Assembly: GCA_001464065.1 (NCBI GenBank)
Contig: LNDN01000005.1
Coordinates: 19,366-83,365 of the forward strand
Reading direction: 5' to 3'
Source: Acidobacteria bacterium Ga0077522
GTDB lineage: Bacteria > Acidobacteriota > Vicinamibacteria > Vicinamibacterales > Vicinamibacteraceae
DNA: 64,000 bases
The notes below the pieces were generated by a model. It had not been told where the DNA came from. It was given only the letters and a program-made list of their open reading frames with translations, and did no database searches. A program made the position numbers and the translations under genes. Positions 61,012 to 64,000 of the stretch are shown here, one piece after another. Numbering within the stretch: position 1 is the first letter of the stretch; the number at the start of each line of letters is the position of its first letter.

Positions 61012-61857
61012 CTAGGCCAGGGCACGCAGCGCCGGCTGCGGCTCGGACCCGATGCGATAGCAACCGGTCTTGCTGAAGGGCAGGCGCTCGAACCGGTCAT
61101 CCAGGCTCCTCGTCGTTTCGGCCGCGCCGAGGAACAGGTACCCGTCCTGGCGCATCACCCCACGGATCCGCGTGAGGATGGCACTCTTGTCCGCCGTGTC
61201 GAAGTAGATCAGCACGTTGCGGAGGAAGACGATGTCCGGCGCCGTCATCGACGGCAGCGGCTTCATGAGGTTGAGGAACTCGAAGCGCACCATCGAGCGG
61301 ATCTTGTCGTTGATCTGCCACTCGAGGCCCTTCTTCTCGAAGTACTTCACGAGGTGCGTCGCCGGCAGGCCACGATTGACCTCGAGTTGCGAGTACAGGC
61401 CGCCGCGGGCCCGCGCCAGGACATCGGTCGAGATGTCGGTGGCCAGGATGTCGACCTTCCACGACGCCAGTTCCGGGATGTCGAGCAGCGTCATGGCGAT
61501 CGAGTAGGGCTCCTGCCCCGTCGACGAGGCGCCACACCAGATCTGCAGACGGCGGCTGGTCCGGCGCGCCTCGATCAGCTTGGGCAGGATCTCCTTGCGC
61601 AGCACCTCGAACGGCTCGACGTCGCGGAAGAAGATCGTCTCGTTGGTCGTCATCGCCTCGACGACCTTGGTATGCAGGGGGCCCTTCAGGCGCCCGAGCT
61701 GCGCGATGAGATCGGACGTGGACGCGATGCCCTCGCGACGCGCGAGAGGGCTCAGGCGCGCCTCGACCAGGTATTCCTTCCCCTGCTCGAGCACGATCCC
61801 GGCTTCGCCGCGAATCAGCGTGCGGACGATGTCGAATTCTGCCTGGGTGATGGCCAT
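61012..61857 (-). CDS. cheR: Chemotaxis protein methyltransferase CheR
   Basis: 281 aa. The N-terminal helical domain (1-75) begins AITQAEFDIVRTLIRGEAGI, and the SAM-binding domain follows with TNETIFFRDVEPFEVL, IWCGASSTGQEPYSIAM, DILATDISTDVLARARGGLY, and PDIVFLRNVLIYFD. It methylates receptor glutamates using S-adenosylmethionine, opposing CheB. The start at 61857 is two bases after the cheB stop. The C-terminus PFSKTGCYRIG lacks the pentapeptide-binding beta subdomain insertions of some CheR2 proteins. No methyl-accepting protein gene is in the window. Confidence 0.95.
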   Translation of the reverse strand: MAITQAEFDIVRTLIRGEAGIVLEQGKEYLVEARLSPLARREGIASTSDLIAQLGRLKGPLHTKVVEAMTTNETIFFRDVEPFEVLRKEILPKLIEARRTSRRLQIWCGASSTGQEPYSIAMTLLDIPELASWKVDILATDISTDVLARARGGLYSQLEVNRGLPATHLVKYFEKKGLEWQINDKIRSMVRFEFLNLMKPLPSMTAPDIVFLRNVLIYFDTADKSAILTRIRGVMRQDGYLFLGAAETTRSLDDRFERLPFSKTGCYRIGSEPQPALRALA

Positions 61858-61859
61858 GC

Positions 61860-62996
61860 TCACACCGCTTCCGTGCGACTCATGTCGCGGGAGGCCACCG
61901 GGTGGGGGGCGGCCCACGCGGTCGGGATACCTGAGACGCGCCGCGTGATCTCTGCGGCCATTTCGGCGAGGGGCACCACCTTGTCGGCGAGCCCGGCCCG
62001 GACGACGAAGCCGGGCATGCCCCACACGACACTGCTGGCTTCGTCCTGCGCCAGCACCTGGCCGCCGACGTCGCGAATGCCCTCACAGCCCCGCAGTCCG
62101 TCCTGTCCCATGCCGGTCAGAATCACGCCGAGCGTCCGCACGCCGTAGACATGCACCACGGAACGGAACAGCGGATCCACGGCCGGACGACACGAGTTCT
62201 CCGGGGGGGCCTGATTCAGCGCCACGCGCACATCCGTGCCGTGGCGTTCGAGCACCATGTGGAAGTCGCCCGGCGCGATGGTGATCGTCCCGGGCGTGAT
62301 CGCCATGCCGGCGGCTGCCTCGCGCACGTGCAACGGCGACTGGGCGTTGAGGCGCTCCGAGAGCAGCCGCGTGAACATCGGCGGCATGTGCTGCACGATG
62401 ACGACCGGCACCTTCAGATCGGCAGGCAACGCCGGAATGAGGGCCGCGAGAGCGTTGGGACCACCGGTCGACACCCCGATCGTGACGATCGCCGGGCGCG
62501 CGTCGGGTCCCGTCGGCCGTGGCGCAGGCCTGGGCGGCGCCACCGGCGTCTGGGCCACCGGGCGCGGCGCGGCTGCCGGGATGACGATGCGTCCGGCGAG
62601 GCTCTTGATGCGCGGAATGAGTTCCTCGCGCACCCGCTGCTGGGCCAGGGCGACGCTGCCGACATTGGCCGGCTTGGTCACGTAGTCGGACGCGCCGGCA
62701 GCCAGGGCGTCCAGCGTGGCCGTGCCCCCGCGCTCGGTCAGCGTGCTGAACATGATGACCGGCAGCTTGGGGTAGCTCGGCCGCAGGGCACACACCGTCT
62801 CGATGCCGTTCAACTCCGGCATCTCGACATCCATCGTCACGACATCGGGATTGACCTGCGGGATCTTCTGCAGGGCGATGCGACCGTTCGGGGCCGTGCC
62901 GACGACTTCGATCTCCGGGTCGTCGGCCAGCGCGTCGGTCACCAGTCGTCTCACGACGACGGCATCGTCCACGATGAGTACACGGATGCGGGTCAT
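61860..62996 (-). CDS. cheB: Chemotaxis-specific methylesterase/glutamine deamidase CheB
   Basis: 378 aa. The receiver domain has Asp10/Asp11 and phosphoacceptor Asp56 in VVTMDVEMPELNG, and Lys in YVTKPA. A Pro/Ala-rich linker (about 138-165) leads to the esterase domain with the catalytic triad Ser176 (IGVSTGGP), His203 (VQHMPPMF) and Asp299 (TGMGQDG). It removes methyl groups from receptors and is activated by phosphorylation. Sixteen bases after cheY and two before cheR. The C-terminal 20 residues are a variable tail. Confidence 0.96.
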   Translation of the reverse strand: MTRIRVLIVDDAVVVRRLVTDALADDPEIEVVGTAPNGRIALQKIPQVNPDVVTMDVEMPELNGIETVCALRPSYPKLPVIMFSTLTERGGTATLDALAAGASDYVTKPANVGSVALAQQRVREELIPRIKSLAGRIVIPAAAPRPVAQTPVAPPRPAPRPTGPDARPAIVTIGVSTGGPNALAALIPALPADLKVPVVIVQHMPPMFTRLLSERLNAQSPLHVREAAAGMAITPGTITIAPGDFHMVLERHGTDVRVALNQAPPENSCRPAVDPLFRSVVHVYGVRTLGVILTGMGQDGLRGCEGIRDVGGQVLAQDEASSVVWGMPGFVVRAGLADKVVPLAEMAAEITRRVSGIPTAWAAPHPVASRDMSRTEAV

Positions 62997-63012
62997 GGCG
63001 ACGAGCGTCCAG

Positions 63013-63381
63013 CTACTCGGTCAGTCCAAGGATGCGGAGCTTGTCCGCGATGACGTCGCGGGTGAACGGCTTCATGACGTATTCGTTGGCCCCGGCGCCG
63101 AGCGCCCGCGCCATCTGGGACATCTCCGTCTCGGTCGTGACCATCATCATGCGGAGGTTGGTGAAACGGGCATCCTGGCGCACGGCCTCCACCAGTTCGA
63201 GTCCGTTCATCTCCGGCATGTTCCAGTCGACCAGGGCGAGATCGGTGTCCTCGTGCGACTGCAGGTGGGTCAGCGCCTCGCGGCCGTGCCCGGCCTGCGA
63301 CACCTCGAACCCGAGTTCCTGCAGCATCCGGGACAGCATGAGCCGCATGGCCCGGGAATCATCAACGACGAGTGCTTTCAT
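63013..63381 (-). CDS. cheY: CheY-type single-domain response regulator
   Basis: 122 aa from the ATG at 63381 (a second ATG at 63390 gives 125). Receiver features: acidic pocket Asp7/Asp8 in LVVDDSRAM, phosphoacceptor Asp52 in ALVDWNMPEMNGLEL, Thr82/83 in VTTETEM, and Lys104 in YVMKPF. There is no output domain. It should carry the phosphosignal to a flagellar switch or twitching machinery. First gene of cheY-cheB-cheR-cheX. It overlaps the 3' end of a glutamyl-tRNA-reductase-like gene upstream, so the operon may extend beyond the window. CheA and CheW are not visible. Confidence 0.94.
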   Translation of the reverse strand: MKALVVDDSRAMRLMLSRMLQELGFEVSQAGHGREALTHLQSHEDTDLALVDWNMPEMNGLELVEAVRQDARFTNLRMMMVTTETEMSQMARALGAGANEYVMKPFTRDVIADKLRILGLTE

Positions 63382-64000
63382 GGAAGTCATCCCTGCACGG
63401 TGGCGGGACACGAGGCAGACGCGCCGGGTGCCCTGGAAGACCCTGACGCGGAGGCGCGCCGGGCGACGACATGTCGATGGAGCAGCTGGCGGCCCGTGCG
63501 GCGAAGACGGCCGTCGAGGCGCGCCTGTGGTAGCCCGTCTGCGTCGAGAGGTGGGCCGCCATGGCCTGACGCCGCGCCTGCTCACGCGCGCAGAACCCGG
63601 TGATGGTCGGCACGAGGGCACGATCACGATGCCAGACCGGCCATCCGTGTGCGGCCGCCGGCACCGCGGCCTCGCACGCTGCCAGGGCAGCGTCGCGTCG
63701 GGCGCGGATGTCGTCGATGGTGTACAGCAGCGCCGGCACGTCTGCCGCCACGTTGCGCGGGACGCCGAGGTCGCAGACCAGCGGGCGTGACGCCTCCGCC
63801 GGGCAGGCGACGGTCGCGACGGGACGGGCGGAGGAGAACATGGCGGCGGTGAGGACCGGTGCCGTCGAGGCCGTGGCACCGGTCACGATATCGGCATCGG
63901 TCAGCCACTGCTCCAACGCGGGCAGCGTCGCCGCTCGTCCGCCGATGTGGGCGGCGAGCGCGTCGGCGCGGCCGGCCTCGCGGCTGACGATGGTCACGTC
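63362..64000 (-). CDS. Glutamyl-tRNA-reductase-like protein, N-terminus outside the window
   Basis: At least 212 residues; the start lies upstream. The visible part begins inside a NADP-binding fold (TIVSREAGRADALAAHIGG, then DADIVTGATASTAPVL) and contains CDLGVPRNVAADVPALLYTIDDI, diagnostic of HemA-type reductases, followed by the start of the dimerisation helix (RALVPTITGFCAREQARRQA). The tail after about 63540 is not family-like and becomes Pro/Ser/Arg rich. It overlaps cheY by 20 bp. In another frame the same stretch reads a GRQLLHRHVV segment and stops with an ATGA overlap at 63387-63390, so a frameshift is possible. The canonical haem-pathway enzyme may lie elsewhere. Confidence 0.6.
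   Translation of the reverse strand, partial: DVTIVSREAGRADALAAHIGGRAATLPALEQWLTDADIVTGATASTAPVLTAAMFSSARPVATVACPAEASRPLVCDLGVPRNVAADVPALLYTIDDIRARRDAALAACEAAVPAAAHGWPVWHRDRALVPTITGFCAREQARRQAMAAHLSTQTGYHRRASTAVFAARAASCSIDMSSPGAPPRQGLPGHPARLPRVPPPCRDDFHESTRR

Overview
This 64 kb window is dense, GC-rich bacterial chromosome with very strong G/C third-position bias. It shows no rRNA, tRNA, insertion sequence, prophage or CRISPR array. Several traits point to Acidobacteriota, probably the Vicinamibacteria (Luteitalea-like): secreted amidohydrolase, CocE and M19 enzymes, a type III glutamine synthetase, a bactofilin next to biosynthetic arginine decarboxylase, a UbiD protein, a GntP/RidA/dipeptidase cluster and a HEAT plus DUF349 protein. 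The taxonomy is an inference from gene content only.

Layout. 1-3 kb: three overlapping amidohydrolase genes, the first cut by the window edge and the third without its metal-binding histidines. 3-5.4 kb: bactofilin and speA. 5.6-11.5 kb: the HEAT/DUF349 protein, divergent from a MATE exporter and an FAD oxidoreductase. 11.6-20.8 kb: type IIA topoisomerase subunits A and B, separated by a ceramidase-like lipoprotein, a small protein and glutamine synthetase III. 20.9-25.8 kb: a TonB-dependent receptor and an SGNH/MBOAT O-acetylation pair. 25.9-30.2 kb: a small conserved protein and sucA-sucB. 30.3-33.4 kb: a small secreted protein, an esterase, a Bcp peroxiredoxin and a ChaN-PDZ protein. 33.3-39.2 kb: a minus-strand series of GntP permease, RidA, M19 dipeptidase, endonuclease/phosphatase-like protein and CocE hydrolase. 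39.4-46.8 kb: the activated-methyl cycle (ahcY, metH), each preceded by an ArsR-methyltransferase fusion regulator. 46.9-49.9 kb: a five-gene LytS/LytTR two-component operon with a LiaF-like membrane protein. 50.1-59.4 kb: a threonine-dehydrogenase-like SDR, PepF, a SLOG-fold protein, a secreted esterase, a UbiD/ECF sigma/GNAT operon, apaG, a 2Fe-2S protein and a DUF4920 protein. 59.7-64 kb: an EF-hand protein behind a near-consensus sigma-54 promoter, a terminator, then cheY-cheB-cheR-cheX and the edge of a glutamyl-tRNA-reductase-like gene.

Themes. Genes in operons are packed with ATGA or TGATG overlaps. Many first genes have no Shine-Dalgarno but carry a TANNNT hexamer 7-12 nt before the start codon, which suggests widespread leaderless transcription. 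Non-coding gaps are short and often hold inverted repeats built from reiterated short motifs. The most testable systems are the two-regulator SAM-cycle regulon, the sigma-54 EF-hand gene beside the chemotaxis cluster, and the LiaF-LytTR operon.
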